Source: Streptomyces parvus (GTDB taxonomy: Bacteria > Actinomycetota > Actinomycetes > Streptomycetales > Streptomycetaceae). From it: DNA of 64,000 bases. A program made the position numbers and the translations under genes. The notes beneath the pieces were generated by a model, which was not told where the DNA came from, made no database searches, and saw only the letters and a list, made by a program, of their open reading frames with translations. Below are positions 9,262 through 18,769 of this stretch, one piece after another. Every line of letters begins with the position of its first letter. The stretch's first letter is position 1. The DNA lies in assembly GCF_032121415.1 (NCBI RefSeq), contig NZ_CP135079.1, forward strand, positions 2,418,001 through 2,482,000, given 5' to 3'.

Positions 9262-9579
9262 CTAGTTGCGGTCCTGGGTGAGGGTGGCCCACAGCCCGTA
9301 ACCGTGCATGGCCTGGACGTCGCGTTCCATCTCCTCGCGGCTGCCGCTGGAGACGACGGCGCGGCCCTTCTGGTGCACGTCCAGCATGAGCTTGTGGGCC
9401 TTGTCCTTCGAATAGCCGAAGTAGGCCTGGAAGACGTAGGTCACGTAGCTCATGAGGTTGACCGGGTCGTTGTGGACGAGCGTCACCCACGGGACGTCCG
9501 GCTCGGGGACCGCGAAGGTCTCCTCGGCCGAATCGGGACGTTCGATCTCTAGCGGGGTAGCAACGCTCACCTGTCCCAT
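9262..9579 (-). CDS. clpS: ATP-dependent Clp protease adaptor ClpS
   Basis: 105 residues. The core [17 protein letters not shown] and the helices [23 protein letters not shown] are diagnostic of ClpS, which delivers N-degron substrates to the ClpA/ClpC unfoldase. The HNDPVN segment carries the conserved Asn-Asp of the N-degron pocket. The ATG at 9579 gives the usual actinobacterial length with a short disordered N-terminus. It is first in the clpS-DUF2017 unit and divergent from pncB with 79 bases between. Confidence 0.96.
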   Translation of the reverse strand: MGQVSVATPLEIERPDSAEETFAVPEPDVPWVTLVHNDPVNLMSYVTYVFQAYFGYSKDKAHKLMLDVHQKGRAVVSSGSREEMERDVQAMHGYGLWATLTQDRN

Positions 9580-9658
9580 GCTGCCACCCGGGCGGGCCAG
9601 GCGCACAAACGGACCCCACATCTCGTCACTTTGACGAATAGGGGGTAGCATCCCAGCC

Positions 9659-10987
9659 ATGAACACAGCGGACCTCGGTCGGCGGGTCGGCGTTCCGTCG
9701 ACCGCGCTCTTCACCGACCAGTACGAACTGACCATGGTGCAGGCCGCCCTCAAGGCCGGCACCGCCGACCGCCACTCGGTCTTCGAGGCGTTCACCCGTC
9801 GGCTCCCCGAGGGGCGGCGCTACGGCGTCGTCGCGGGCACCGGGCGGGTGCTGGACGCGGTGGAGAACTTCCACTTCGACGACGAGATGATCGGCTTCCT
9901 GCGCCAGCAGGACATCGTGGACGAGCCGACCCTCGAATGGCTGGCGGGCTACCGCTTCAGCGGTGACATCTGGGGCTACCCGGAGGGCGAGGTCTACTTC
10001 CCCGGCTCCCCGATCCTGCGGGTCGAGGGGTCCTTCGCCGAGTGCGTGCTGCTGGAGACGGTGATCCTCTCCATCCTCAACCACGACTCCGCCATCGCTG
10101 CCGCCGCCTCGCGGATGTCGGCGGCCGCCGGGGGCCGCCGTCTGATCGAGATGGGCGCCCGCCGCACCCACGAGCTCTCCGCGGTCGCCTCCGCCCGTGC
10201 GGCGTACGTCGGCGGCTTCGACGCCACCTCCGACCTGGCGGCGGGGTTCCGCTGGGCGATCCCGACGGTCGGCACCAGCGCGCACGCCTTCACCCTGCTG
10301 CACGACAGCGAGCGCGACGCGTTCCAGGCGCAGGTGGACTCGCTCGGCCGGGGCACGACGCTGCTGGTCGACACGTACGACGTGACCGAGGCGGTCCGGG
10401 CGGCCGTGGAGATCGCCGGACCCGAGCTCGGCGCCGTACGGATCGACTCCGGGGACCTGCTGCTGGTCGCGCACCGGGTGCGGCAGCAGCTGGACGAGCT
10501 GGGGGCGACGGGCACGAAGATCGTGGTGACCTCGGACCTGGACGAGTACGCCATCGCGTCGCTGGCCGCCGCGCCGGTGGACGCGTACGGGGTCGGCACC
10601 CAGCTCGTCACCGGGAGCGGGCACCCCACCTGCTCGATGGTCTACAAGCTGGTGGCCCGCGCCGGCTCGGCGGAGCCGGACGCCCCGCTGGTGCCGGTGG
10701 CCAAGAAGTCGCTCGGCGCGAAGTCGTCGGTCGGCGGTCGCAAGTGGGCCGCGCGCCGGACCGACGGGCACGGCGTCGCCGAGGCCGAGGTGATCGGCAC
10801 CGGCCCGGTCCCCGAGGAGCTGGCCGGCCGGCAGCTGCTGGTGGAGCTGGTGCGGGGCGGCGAGGTGGTCGCCCGCGAGCCGCTGGACGCGGTCCGGGAG
10901 CGGCACGTGGCCGCGCGCGCCGGGCTGCCGATGTCGGCGAGCCAGCTGTCGCGGGGCGAGCCGGTGATCCCGACCGAGTACGCCTGA
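9659..10987 (+). CDS. pncB: Nicotinate phosphoribosyltransferase
   Basis: 442 residues. It makes nicotinate mononucleotide from nicotinate and PRPP in NAD salvage. Family features are the N-terminal [14 protein letters not shown], the EMGARRTHE segment (about residues 162-170, with the catalytic-site His), GTSAHAF, and RIDSGDLL. It starts at ATG 9659 and is divergent from clpS. The downstream nicotinamidase on the same strand supplies its substrate, though the 222-base gap and a separate promoter suggest independent transcription. Confidence 0.96.
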   Translation: MNTADLGRRVGVPSTALFTDQYELTMVQAALKAGTADRHSVFEAFTRRLPEGRRYGVVAGTGRVLDAVENFHFDDEMIGFLRQQDIVDEPTLEWLAGYRFSGDIWGYPEGEVYFPGSPILRVEGSFAECVLLETVILSILNHDSAIAAAASRMSAAAGGRRLIEMGARRTHELSAVASARAAYVGGFDATSDLAAGFRWAIPTVGTSAHAFTLLHDSERDAFQAQVDSLGRGTTLLVDTYDVTEAVRAAVEIAGPELGAVRIDSGDLLLVAHRVRQQLDELGATGTKIVVTSDLDEYAIASLAAAPVDAYGVGTQLVTGSGHPTCSMVYKLVARAGSAEPDAPLVPVAKKSLGAKSSVGGRKWAARRTDGHGVAEAEVIGTGPVPEELAGRQLLVELVRGGEVVAREPLDAVRERHVAARAGLPMSASQLSRGEPVIPTEYA

Positions 10988-11078
10988 GCCGGTCCGCGCA
11001 CGCCCGGCGGACCGGCCCGGGGCCGCGCCGGGCGCGCGGACCGGGCCGGTCCGCAACCGGGGGTTTCGCGGACGGGGC

Positions 11079-11106
11079 TTGATTGTGACGTTCCAGTGCC
11101 TAGGCT
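11079..11106 (+). promoter_or_regulatory. Probable HrdB-type promoter for pncA
   Basis: TTGATT (11079-11084), a 16-base spacer, then TAGGCT (11101-11106), a good match to Streptomyces housekeeping promoters. It lies 104 bases before the pncA start, in the gap after pncB. Nothing else is seen in that gap. Confidence 0.5.
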
Positions 11107-11209
11107 CGAACCCCCGGCAACCTCCCGGAGACCCCGGACCCCCGGGGCCGCCGCTTGACCCCCATCCCCGTCCCCACCCCGCTCCCGCCCCCACCGAAGG
11201 ACACCCGCC

Positions 11210-11800
11210 ATGCACCGCGCATTGATCGTCGTGGACGTTCAGAACGACTTCTGCGAGGGCGGCAGCCTCGCGGTGGCGGGCGGTGCCGACGTCGCCGCCG
11301 CCATCACCGACCTGATCGGTGACGCCCAGCCCGCCTACCGCCATGTGGTCGCCACCCGCGACCACCACATCGACCCGGGCGGCCACTTCTCGCCGACCCC
11401 GGACTACGTCGACTCCTGGCCGGTGCACTGCGTCGCCGGTACGGAGGGCGTCGGCTTCCACCCGAACTTCGCGCCCGCCGTCGCCTCCGGTGCCATCGAC
11501 ACGGTCTTCGACAAGGGGGCGTATTCGGCCGCGTACAGCGGGTTCGAGGGCTCCGACGAGAACGGGACCGGCCTCGCCCAGTGGCTGCGCGACCGGGAGG
11601 TCACCGAGGTCGACGTGGTCGGCATCGCCACCGACCACTGCGTCCGGGCCACCGCGCTGGACGCCGCCCGTGAGGGCTTCGTCACCCATGTGCTCCTGGA
11701 CCTGACCGCGGGCGTCTCCGGGGCCACCACGGAACGGGCCCTGTCGGAGCTGCGGACGGCGGGCGTGAAGCTCTCCGGCACACCCGTCGTCGCGTCCTAG
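11210..11800 (+). CDS. pncA: Nicotinamidase (isochorismatase superfamily)
   Basis: 196 residues. The cysteine-hydrolase triad is visible: D9 (VVDVQNDF), K102 (FDKGAY) and C144 (TDHCV). Metal-ligand candidates D51, H53 and a following His lie in TRDHHIDPGGHF, as in pyrazinamidase/nicotinamidase PncA. It would convert nicotinamide to nicotinate, the substrate of the PncB encoded upstream. The cytoplasmic enzyme has the usual family length. Confidence 0.93.
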   Translation: MHRALIVVDVQNDFCEGGSLAVAGGADVAAAITDLIGDAQPAYRHVVATRDHHIDPGGHFSPTPDYVDSWPVHCVAGTEGVGFHPNFAPAVASGAIDTVFDKGAYSAAYSGFEGSDENGTGLAQWLRDREVTEVDVVGIATDHCVRATALDAAREGFVTHVLLDLTAGVSGATTERALSELRTAGVKLSGTPVVAS

Positions 11801-11838
11801 CCCAGCGGCTCGGGCCGCCGGCCCCGTCCGAGCGAGTC

Positions 11839-12261
11839 CTAGGCTGCCGGGCGGGCCGGTCCGGCGTACCCGCCGGGGCCCAGCAGCGCCCTGATCGGGT
11901 GCCACAGCTCCTGGCACGACCCCGGCGCCGACGCCTGTCGCCCCGGGCCGCCGGGCCGGGCGGCCGGCTCCGCCTGCGGGGCGGCCCGCCACAGCAGACC
12001 GTCCGGATGGTGCAGCACCGCCGTGACCTCGTCCGGCGTCGGCGGCTGGTCGTTGCCGCGCAGATAGACCGCCCGCAGCCCCAGATTGCGCAGCCTGGTC
12101 AGGGCGCGCGCCCGGTTCACCGCGTGCACCAGCACCCGTACCGGAGCCCCGGGCCCCGCTCCCGTACCGCTGCCGGGACCTGTGCCGTCGGCCGGTCTGG
12201 TGAGGGTCAGGGCGACCACCACCGTGCCGTTCGGCAACTTGCAGAAACCTCCGCCTGCCAT
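11839..12261 (-). CDS. Conserved hypothetical protein
   Basis: 140 residues from ATG 12261, chosen because a GGGGGAG ribosome site lies about 9 bases upstream; the frame also has an earlier ATG at 12315. It begins MAGGGFCKLPNGTVVVALTL, then has a low-complexity Gly/Pro/Thr stretch, and a central VRVLVHAVNRARALTRLRNLGLRAVYLRGN followed by a Pro/Gly-rich tail. No membrane helix and no recognised domain. It is convergent with pncA and separated from the protease gene by a terminator. Confidence 0.68.
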   Translation of the reverse strand: MAGGGFCKLPNGTVVVALTLTRPADGTGPGSGTGAGPGAPVRVLVHAVNRARALTRLRNLGLRAVYLRGNDQPPTPDEVTAVLHHPDGLLWRAAPQAEPAARPGGPGRQASAPGSCQELWHPIRALLGPGGYAGPARPAA

Positions 12262-12323
12262 GCTCCACGCTCCCCCGTGAGACGTCGTGTCAATAAGGAT
12301 GTGAACAAGACGCACCTAAACAC

Positions 12324-12359
12324 GATCGGCCGCCGCCCGCTAGAGGGCGACGGCCGATC
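12324..12359. terminator. Hairpin terminator after the secreted protease gene
   Basis: An imperfect inverted repeat of about 16 bases per arm (GATCGGCCG... against ...CGGCCGATC), 27 bases beyond the protease stop at 12386, followed on the minus strand by GTGTTT. Confidence 0.65.
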
Positions 12360-12385
12360 ATGGTTTGACCTGCGGTTTTACTTGA

Positions 12386-14788
12386 TCAGCGGCCCGAGGG
12401 GCTGACCAGGACGCTCATCGTCCGACCGTCCACGGGCTCGTGGACGATGGAGATGCGGGTGTTCGTGTCAGAAACCTTGACACTGCCCGTGGGGTTCTCC
12501 TTGTACCAGTAGGTGCCCTTCCGGTCGTCGAAGACCGGGTTGCCCAGGCTGGGCTTGATGTACAGCGGCACGTCCGCGTTGTGGAGCGTGAAGCCCTTGT
12601 TCGGGTACCAGCTGAACGGGGCGTCGAACGGCTGGATCTTGTTGCGCAGGAGCGAGCCGTCCTTCCACTTGAGCGGCTTGGCGTGCGCGTCGATCGGCAG
12701 GATCAGACCCTGGCCCGGGTGGACGGAGGTGTTGTTGTCCTTCTGGGAGGTGTCCCAGAGCCAGACCAGCAGACCGTTCTGGTACGCGTAGTGCTCGACC
12801 CAGTCCGGACGGGTGCCGGAGAAGCCGAAGTTGTACGGGCCGACCTTCAACGTCTCGTCGTAGGAGACGTACTGGCGGTTCTCCGCGATGTAGTACTGCG
12901 GGTAGTCCTGGGTGAAGGACTCGCCGATCCGCGAGAAGCCCTTGGCGGTCCAGCCGTTGTCGTCGCCCTCGGCGTTGTCCGAGAAGAGCTCGGCGCCGTC
13001 GGCCGTGATGGTGATGGCGTCGGCCGCGAAGCCCTTGCCGCCCGCGCCGCCGTCCGTCTGGTAGCGGAAGCGGAGGTCGACCTTCTTGCCCGCGTAGGCG
13101 TCCAGCGGGAAGGAGAGCTTCTTGTACGCGCCCGAGACGTCGGTCAGGGCCGGCTTGTCACTGGCGTCGCGCGGGATGGCCTTGCCGTCGGCGGTGCCGT
13201 CGAGCGCGGTCCAGCTGGTGCCGCCGTTGTCGGACACCTCGGTGTAGAGGTAGTCGTAGTCGGCCTCGATGTCGTACCAGCCCGAAAGGTCGAGCGCGGC
13301 CTTGGACCTGCCGGTCAGGTCGACCGAGCGGGTCAGGGTGTTCGACAGGTCGTCGCCCATGTCGCTCCACCACTGCTTCGCGCCCTCGGCGGGCTTGACG
13401 ACGGTGGTGGTGACGGCCTTCTTCGGCAGCTCGACGACGAGCGCCTGCGGGTCCTTGGTGTTGTACTCCGAGACGCCCAGCTTGTGCAGCGAGGTCTTGC
13501 CGGCCTTGGCCTTGTCGTAGTCGAGCCAGCCGAGCTGGAGCTTGTCCCACGAGGTCATGTCGCCGGGCAGGTTGCCGATCTCGCCCGTGCCGGTGCCGAG
13601 CCAGGAGCCCGCCGACATCAGGGACCAGAAGCCGACCGAGTTCTCGCCGCCGCCGGAGGTGTCGTACAGGTCCGGCAGACCGAGGTCGTGGGCGTACTCG
13701 TGGGCGAAGACGCCCAGGCCGCCGTTCTCGGGCTGGACGGTGTAGTCGCCGACCCAGATACCCGTGTCGCCGATCTGGGCGCCACCGGCCTTGTTGTTCG
13801 CGGGGCCGGACGCACCGGCGTTGGTGCCGTACGCGTACCAGCGGTGCGCCCAGATGGCGTTGGTGCCCTCGGCGCCACCGCCGGCCGACTCGTCCTCACC
13901 GGCGTGGACCAGCTGGAAGTGGTCGATGTAGCCGTCGGGCTCGTTGAAGTTGCCGTCGCCGTCGAAGTCGTAGCGGTCCCACTCGTCGTACTCGGCGAGG
14001 TTCGCCTTGATCTCGGCGTCGGTGCGGCCCTTGGCCTTCTGGTCGGCGACCCAGGCGTTCACGCCGTCGCGGACCGCGTCCCACACGTTGGCGCAGTTGG
14101 ACTGGCCGCAGTAGTTGGAGCCGTAACGGGCCTCGTTGTAGGGGACCTTGACCCAGTCGGAGACCTCACCCTCGACCGAGTAACGGCCCGAGGAGGTCTT
14201 CTCGTAGTAGGTCTTGAGCGAGTGGACGCCCTTGCCCTCGCCGAAGTAGAGCTCCTGGAAGTGCTCCTGGTTGTAGTCGGACTTCCAGGCGGTGCTGTTG
14301 TCCTTCTCCGGGTCCGGCTTGGCGATCTTGTTGTGCGCCGGGCCCGGGGTGCCGCCGTACTTCTTGACGGGCGGCTTGGGGCCGTCGCCGTCCGGGTCGA
14401 ACATCGTGGTGTCGTCGACCTGGTCGCCGAACTCCAGCAGGATGGTGAAGATCTTGTCGGTCTTCTCCCGGCCGAGCTCCACGTACTTCTTGTCGCCGAG
14501 CTTGACGACCTTGGAGCCGCTCCGGTTCGCCACCTTCTTGTCCCCGGCCAGCACCTGCTCCAGCGCGGCCTCGCGCTGCTCGGCCTGCTGCTCGCTGAAG
14601 GGGCCCTCCAGGTTGTGCTCCACATGCCCCTTGGCCGGCGCCGGGTCACGGCGGTCGACGGTGGAGACACCGGAACCTGATGAGCTGTCATGCGCCTGGG
14701 CGGTGGCGAAGGTCGACGCCGTCGCGGCGGTCGCGGCCATGGCCACGACAACGGCGGCGGCGCGAAGCGCCCGTCTCTGATTGGTCAC
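12386..14788 (-). CDS. Secreted M6-family (immune inhibitor A-like) zinc metalloprotease
   Basis: 800 residues from GTG 14788, which has a GGAGGA ribosome site about 10 bases upstream; an ATG at 14875 lacks this. An N-terminal Sec signal (RRALRAAAVVVAMAATAATAS) is followed by a pro-region. The zinc site HEYAH has ligands H363 and H367 with E364 catalytic, followed by DLGLPDLYD. A calcium-like DFDGDGNFNEPDG loop precedes it. The C-terminal half holds beta-rich MAM/VEG-type domains. Family members degrade extracellular proteins. It forms a single-gene unit with two palindromes about 60-80 bases upstream. Confidence 0.93.
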   Translation of the reverse strand: MTNQRRALRAAAVVVAMAATAATASTFATAQAHDSSSGSGVSTVDRRDPAPAKGHVEHNLEGPFSEQQAEQREAALEQVLAGDKKVANRSGSKVVKLGDKKYVELGREKTDKIFTILLEFGDQVDDTTMFDPDGDGPKPPVKKYGGTPGPAHNKIAKPDPEKDNSTAWKSDYNQEHFQELYFGEGKGVHSLKTYYEKTSSGRYSVEGEVSDWVKVPYNEARYGSNYCGQSNCANVWDAVRDGVNAWVADQKAKGRTDAEIKANLAEYDEWDRYDFDGDGNFNEPDGYIDHFQLVHAGEDESAGGGAEGTNAIWAHRWYAYGTNAGASGPANNKAGGAQIGDTGIWVGDYTVQPENGGLGVFAHEYAHDLGLPDLYDTSGGGENSVGFWSLMSAGSWLGTGTGEIGNLPGDMTSWDKLQLGWLDYDKAKAGKTSLHKLGVSEYNTKDPQALVVELPKKAVTTTVVKPAEGAKQWWSDMGDDLSNTLTRSVDLTGRSKAALDLSGWYDIEADYDYLYTEVSDNGGTSWTALDGTADGKAIPRDASDKPALTDVSGAYKKLSFPLDAYAGKKVDLRFRYQTDGGAGGKGFAADAITITADGAELFSDNAEGDDNGWTAKGFSRIGESFTQDYPQYYIAENRQYVSYDETLKVGPYNFGFSGTRPDWVEHYAYQNGLLVWLWDTSQKDNNTSVHPGQGLILPIDAHAKPLKWKDGSLLRNKIQPFDAPFSWYPNKGFTLHNADVPLYIKPSLGNPVFDDRKGTYWYKENPTGSVKVSDTNTRISIVHEPVDGRTMSVLVSPSGR

Positions 14789-14846
14789 TTGAAGCAGTCC
14801 TCCCCGGGCGTCCGCGCTGCGGCCAGGGGGGTATGGAGAGGGCCGC

Positions 14847-14870
14847 ACGCGTAAACGCGTCACAAGTGAC
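14847..14870. promoter_or_regulatory. Two adjacent palindromes upstream of the protease gene
   Basis: ACGCGTAAACGCGT (14847-14860) and GTCACAAGTGAC (14859-14870) abut, 59-82 bases before the protease GTG. They may be an operator for growth-phase control. The rest of the gap up to 15216 is relatively AT-rich near 14880-14950 and shows no gene. Confidence 0.35.
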
Positions 14871-15216
14871 GACATTTGATCGGAGTAATGAGAGAAAAGA
14901 CAGTCCTTGACTTGAACAGACCAAGTGCACTATGCGGAGCGCTCTTCCGGTATACGGACGGTATGAGAAGGGCATGGGAACGGCAAAGGAGCGTCGACCG
15001 GCCCGGATCCGTCCGGGTCGAACGCTTCGACAGGCGCGTCCCACTGTCCGTTTGGTGAGAGCCGTGACTCCGTGCGCCCCCTGTGCACCGGTACCGTGTG
15101 TTAGGTCACGCTTACTACCGGTCCGGCTCGGGCATCCACCGTCGTAGGGTCGTTCGGCGCGCACGACCGCACCGAACGCCGCCCGCCCATCCGACGTCCC
15201 GAGGACGGAATCCGTC

Positions 15217-15537
15217 ATGCCGCGTCCGACCGCCGCACAGTTCGCCTACGGTTCGGCCACCGTCGTCGCAACGACGCTCGCCCTGCTGCTGCTGTTCCGC
15301 ACGGAGTCCGGTGTGGGGGTGGCCGCCGTCTCCACGACCGCGCTGGCCCTCGGCCTCCTGGTCGCCGTACGCCTGCCGCGCCCCGGCCACCGGACGGCGG
15401 ACGGGTCCCACCGGGCCTCCGCCGCCGCCCGAACGCACCAGGCCCTGGAGGGCATCGGGGCCCGGGAGCGGGTCCCGGCGGCGCGTTCGTCCGCGCGTCC
15501 GTCGGCGCGGAGGAACGAGCACTCGCTGCGTCGCTAG
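15217..15537 (+). CDS. Small membrane protein, conserved hypothetical
   Basis: 106 residues. Two closely spaced hydrophobic segments (about residues 8-28 and 34-52) form a helical hairpin, followed by an Arg/Ala/Ser-rich basic cytoplasmic tail ending NEHSLRR. No domain recognised. It is convergent with the RDD gene at 15546, only 8 bases away. The coding bias is strong, so the gene is likely real, but its role is unknown. Confidence 0.72.
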   Translation: MPRPTAAQFAYGSATVVATTLALLLLFRTESGVGVAAVSTTALALGLLVAVRLPRPGHRTADGSHRASAAARTHQALEGIGARERVPAARSSARPSARRNEHSLRR

Positions 15538-15545
15538 CCGGATCG

Positions 15546-16214
15546 CTAGCGGGCCGCCACGACGACCGTCTTGGCCGCCTTGTCCTGGAGCCCCTGCCGG
15601 TAGGGCTTGTCGGTGAACATCAGCACGATGTTGATCAGCCACCACAGGCACGGGCAGCACAGCAGCGCCGGGGCCCACAGCACGACCGCCCGCATCAGCG
15701 CGGCCCCGGTGTCCGGCACCCGCCCGTCGTTGAGCATGGCGACGCGCAGCTTCAGCAGCCGCTTGCCCAGCGTGCGGCCGTCCTTGTGGGTGAAGTAGGT
15801 GTCGTAGGCGACGTAGACCACCAGGCCGATGATCGACCAGAGGAGCTGGTGCCCGCTGTACCCGCCGGCGACCGCGTCCCCGAACCCGTCGTCGCCGTCC
15901 CCGTTGACGTCGACCGCGCCGCCCCAGGGCAGCGAGATCAGATACAGCGGGATCGAGATGATGAGGAAGTCGATGAGCCGCGCCAGGATCCGCTTCCCCG
16001 GCTCGCCGAGCGGCGGCATCCCGGCCAGCGGGTCGGGCGCCCCGAACCCGCCGCCGCTGCCGTACGGATCGTTCGGCGGGGGCGGAGGCGGCGGGGGCGG
16101 CGGAGCACTGCCGTACGGCTGACCGTCGGACGGCGGCGGGGGCTCCTGCGGCTTCTTGAGGAACGGATCGTCGTCCTCGGGCGGCTGGCCGGGCGTCGGC
16201 TGGTCGTTGCTCAT
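15546..16214 (-). CDS. RDD-family membrane protein with proline-rich N-terminus
   Basis: 222 residues. Residues 1-70 are disordered and include a run of ten prolines and PYGSG elements. The RDD domain follows: GKRILARLIDFLIISIPLYLI with the Arg-Asp signature, then a second and third helix and the conserved TLGKRLLKLRV turn. RDD proteins are three-to-four-helix membrane proteins; some act in ion/compatible-solute transport, most are uncharacterised. It is tandem with a second RDD gene on the same strand, 152 bases from it. Confidence 0.88.
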   Translation of the reverse strand: MSNDQPTPGQPPEDDDPFLKKPQEPPPPSDGQPYGSAPPPPPPPPPPNDPYGSGGGFGAPDPLAGMPPLGEPGKRILARLIDFLIISIPLYLISLPWGGAVDVNGDGDDGFGDAVAGGYSGHQLLWSIIGLVVYVAYDTYFTHKDGRTLGKRLLKLRVAMLNDGRVPDTGAALMRAVVLWAPALLCCPCLWWLINIVLMFTDKPYRQGLQDKAAKTVVVAAR

Positions 16215-16366
16215 GGGGGCAGTGCATCCCGCACCACCGGGGCCCGCAACGGCTCAGGTGCGTTCGGGGGACGCGGGGCGGCATACGAGTCTAGACCGGC
16301 ATGTCGCCACCCGCCCGGCCAGTTCTTCCGATAAGCGGGCGGCGACTCCCGGTTCGCCGGTCCCGC

Positions 16367-18004
16367 TCAGCCCGCCACGAACGTACGGGCCGCCTTGTCG
16401 TGCCAGCACTGGCGCCACGGGCGGTCGAACAGGCACCAGAGGACGTTGACCACACCGAGGACGAGAAGGCCCAGCACGCCGTAGACGAGCCAGCGGCGCA
16501 GGGCCGCTCCCAGGGACGGGGTGTCATGGGACTCGATGTCCCGTACGTCGAGGCCGAAGAGCTTCTTGCCCAGCGTCCGGCCCCATTTGGCCGTCGGCAG
16601 GGCCTCCAGGAGGAAGCCGAGGAGCAGGAACGCGGCGAGCAGCGCCCCCAGCAGGGCGCCGGTGGTGGAGTCCAGCAGCCAGACGGTGACGGTCTGCCCC
16701 GTCTCCTTCGCCGCGGTGATCTTCCGGTCGATGTGGTCGAGCGCCTGCGCCGACAGCGGGACGGCCACCGCTCCGGCGACCGCGCCGAGCACGAGGTTGT
16801 CGACGAGCCGGGCGGCGAACCGCTTGCCGAGCCCGGCGGGGCGGGCCGACGCCTGGTTGCGGGCGAGTTGCTGGAAGGGGTCGTCGACCGGCGGCTTCCA
16901 CGGCACGACGGGCTGGTCCGCACCGGCGGCCGGTCCCGCCGCCGCGACACCCTGGTGCTGGTGGGGAAGCTGTTGCTGCTGCGGTTCGGGCTGGGCCAGT
17001 CGGTGGACCTGCTGCGCCCAGGAGGCCGAGCCGCCGCCCGGACCGGGCGTCAGGGGCGTGTGCAGGGCCGCCGACGGCCCGGCGTCGGAGGACGGCGTGG
17101 GTACGCGAGCGGGAGCCGGGGCCGGGGCGGGAGCCGGCGGCTGGGCCTGCGGAGCGTGCTGGGCCGGTGCGGGAGCCGGCGGCCGGGCCTGCGGAGCGTG
17201 CTGGGCCGGTGCCTGCTGGGCCTGCGGTGCGTGCTGTGCCTGCTGGGGCTGGGCCGGTGCCTGCGCGGCCGGTGCCTGGGCCTGCGCGGGGAGAGCCCGG
17301 GGCGTCGGAGCCGGCGCAAGGCTGTTCGGCGCCGCGCTCACGTTCTGCGGCCCCTGGGGCGTACCGGCGTTCGACGGCGCCGGAGCGGGCTGTACCTCAC
17401 CGGCCGCCGGGGCGCCGCCCCGTACCGCGTCCGGCCGGGGACCCGCCGCACGGATCGTGACCGTCCCGTCCGTCGGCGGACGTGTCCCGGCCTCCTCGGC
17501 GGGCCGGCCGCCGCTCTCCCGCATCCCCGGCAGCGCGCCGCCGGTCGGGTCCTGGGCCAGCGGCGCCCTCGGGTCGGCCGGCGGCGACGGGTGCCCGGGG
17601 CCGGGGCGCGCGGGCTCCTGCGCCGGTGCGCCCCACTCGACCCGGCGGTCCCGTTCGCCGCCGAACCCGTTCTGGCGTGCGGCGTCCGCCTGCCAGACCG
17701 ACGCGCCGTCAGCGGGCCCCGCCGCCCGGTCCGCGACGGAGTCCGGCGAGGCCCCCCGGCCGTCCTGGAGGCCGTCCTCCTCGTCGAAGAAGATCGGCCC
17801 GGTCTCCTCCACCGGCGCGGTCTGCGCACCGGCCGCCGGAGCGGGGGCGGTTGCGGCCGGACCGGTCTGCCGGGGCGCGGGCCGGCTCGTACCGGGGACC
17901 CAGGAAGCGCCGTTCCAGTACCGGACGTAGCCGGGGATGGAGGGGTCGGGGTAGTAGCCCTCGCGGGGGCTTTCGTCACCGGGTGCCGGAGTTGGCGCGC
18001 TCAT
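16367..18004 (-). CDS. RDD-family membrane protein with DUF2510-like head and long disordered linker
   Basis: 545 residues. The N-terminus EGYYPDPSIPGYVRYWNGASW resembles the DUF2510 tryptophan module (P-D-P...R-Y-W-x-G-x-W). Residues about 40-370 are a Pro/Ala/Gln-rich linker with tandem APAQHAPQAQP units. The RDD domain occupies the last 170 residues (AGLGKRFAARLVDNLVLG, then GRTLGKKLFGLDV). The architecture resembles the neighbouring RDD protein but with a much longer cytoplasmic tail, suggesting a membrane anchor plus an interaction arm. No partner can be identified. Confidence 0.88.
   Translation of the reverse strand: MSAPTPAPGDESPREGYYPDPSIPGYVRYWNGASWVPGTSRPAPRQTGPAATAPAPAAGAQTAPVEETGPIFFDEEDGLQDGRGASPDSVADRAAGPADGASVWQADAARQNGFGGERDRRVEWGAPAQEPARPGPGHPSPPADPRAPLAQDPTGGALPGMRESGGRPAEEAGTRPPTDGTVTIRAAGPRPDAVRGGAPAAGEVQPAPAPSNAGTPQGPQNVSAAPNSLAPAPTPRALPAQAQAPAAQAPAQPQQAQHAPQAQQAPAQHAPQARPPAPAPAQHAPQAQPPAPAPAPAPARVPTPSSDAGPSAALHTPLTPGPGGGSASWAQQVHRLAQPEPQQQQLPHQHQGVAAAGPAAGADQPVVPWKPPVDDPFQQLARNQASARPAGLGKRFAARLVDNLVLGAVAGAVAVPLSAQALDHIDRKITAAKETGQTVTVWLLDSTTGALLGALLAAFLLLGFLLEALPTAKWGRTLGKKLFGLDVRDIESHDTPSLGAALRRWLVYGVLGLLVLGVVNVLWCLFDRPWRQCWHDKAARTFVAG
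17129..17212. repeat. 42-bp tandem duplication in the RDD linker
   Basis: Two adjacent 42-base copies (17129-17170 and 17171-17212) differ by one base. They keep the reading frame and encode PAPAPAQHAPQAQ-type units; degenerate copies continue to about 17290. Confidence 0.8.
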
Positions 18005-18237
18005 CAGCGGGTCCCGTATCTCTTCGAGGCCTCAGGCCGTCCCCGCCGGGCGGGCGGACGGCCTCAATACAAGGGTCCACATCTATCAGACAGCCGCCCG
18101 CCCCCGGGCCGGTCCACCTGTTTGGGACCACTTTCGGGACGGCTTGCGGAACCGCCCGAAGTTTTTTCCGGAAGTCGCGTAATAGGTGGCGGGGAGGGCG
18201 CTCTCTCCTTGTGCGGGACGGTCACGGGGACCGGCCC

Positions 18238-18747
18238 ATGAGCACTGGAAGGTCGTGTATTTCGATGATGAGCATCGTGGAACGTGAGCTGGAGCTGAAG
18301 CTGGTCCTGTCCCCCGAGCGGTCCATCCCGGTGCCCGCCCGGCTGACGTACCGCACGAACGACCCGTACGCCGTGCACATCGCCTTCCACATCGGCTCCG
18401 AGTCGCCGGTGCACTGGACGTTCGCCCGGGAGCTGCTGGTGGAGGGCGTGTTCCGGCCGTGCGGGCACGGGGACGTGCGGATCTGGCCGACGAAGGTCGC
18501 GGGCCGCAGCGTCATCTGCGTGGCCCTCACCTCACCCGACGGCAACGCGCTGCTGGAGGTGTCCTCCGCCGCCGTGTCCGCCTGGGTGGAGCGGACCCTG
18601 CGGGTGGTGCCGCCGGGGACCGAGAGCGACCGGCTGGGGATGGACGAGGCGCTGGCGGAACTGCTGGCCCCGCTGCCGGCCGACGACCTGTGGCTCGGCG
18701 ACCCGTGGGCGGCGGACGAGTCGCCGTCCCAGGACGGTGAGGCGTGA
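18238..18747 (+). CDS. ssgG: SsgA-like protein (SALP), probably SsgG
   Basis: 169 residues. It matches the SsgA/SsgB family across its length: LPVPARLTYRTNDPYAVHIAFHIG-like strand, then WTFARELLVEGVFRPCGHGDVRIWP, and the PPGTE near the C-terminus. These proteins occur only in sporulating actinomycetes and control septum placement and wall events during sporulation. The SsgG assignment comes from gene neighbourhood as I recall it in S. coelicolor, so it is less certain than the family. ATG 18238 is used; an in-frame ATG at 18265 is possible. The 233 bases upstream show no clear promoter. Confidence 0.85.
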   Translation: MSTGRSCISMMSIVERELELKLVLSPERSIPVPARLTYRTNDPYAVHIAFHIGSESPVHWTFARELLVEGVFRPCGHGDVRIWPTKVAGRSVICVALTSPDGNALLEVSSAAVSAWVERTLRVVPPGTESDRLGMDEALAELLAPLPADDLWLGDPWAADESPSQDGEA

Positions 18748-18769
18748 GGGCCTCTGCGGGAGGCGGAGG

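Noticed and set aside
14904-14935. TTGACT...TATGCG promoter-like pair on the plus strand
   Set aside because: Spacer of 18, weak -10, and the nearest plus-strand gene starts about 270 bases away.
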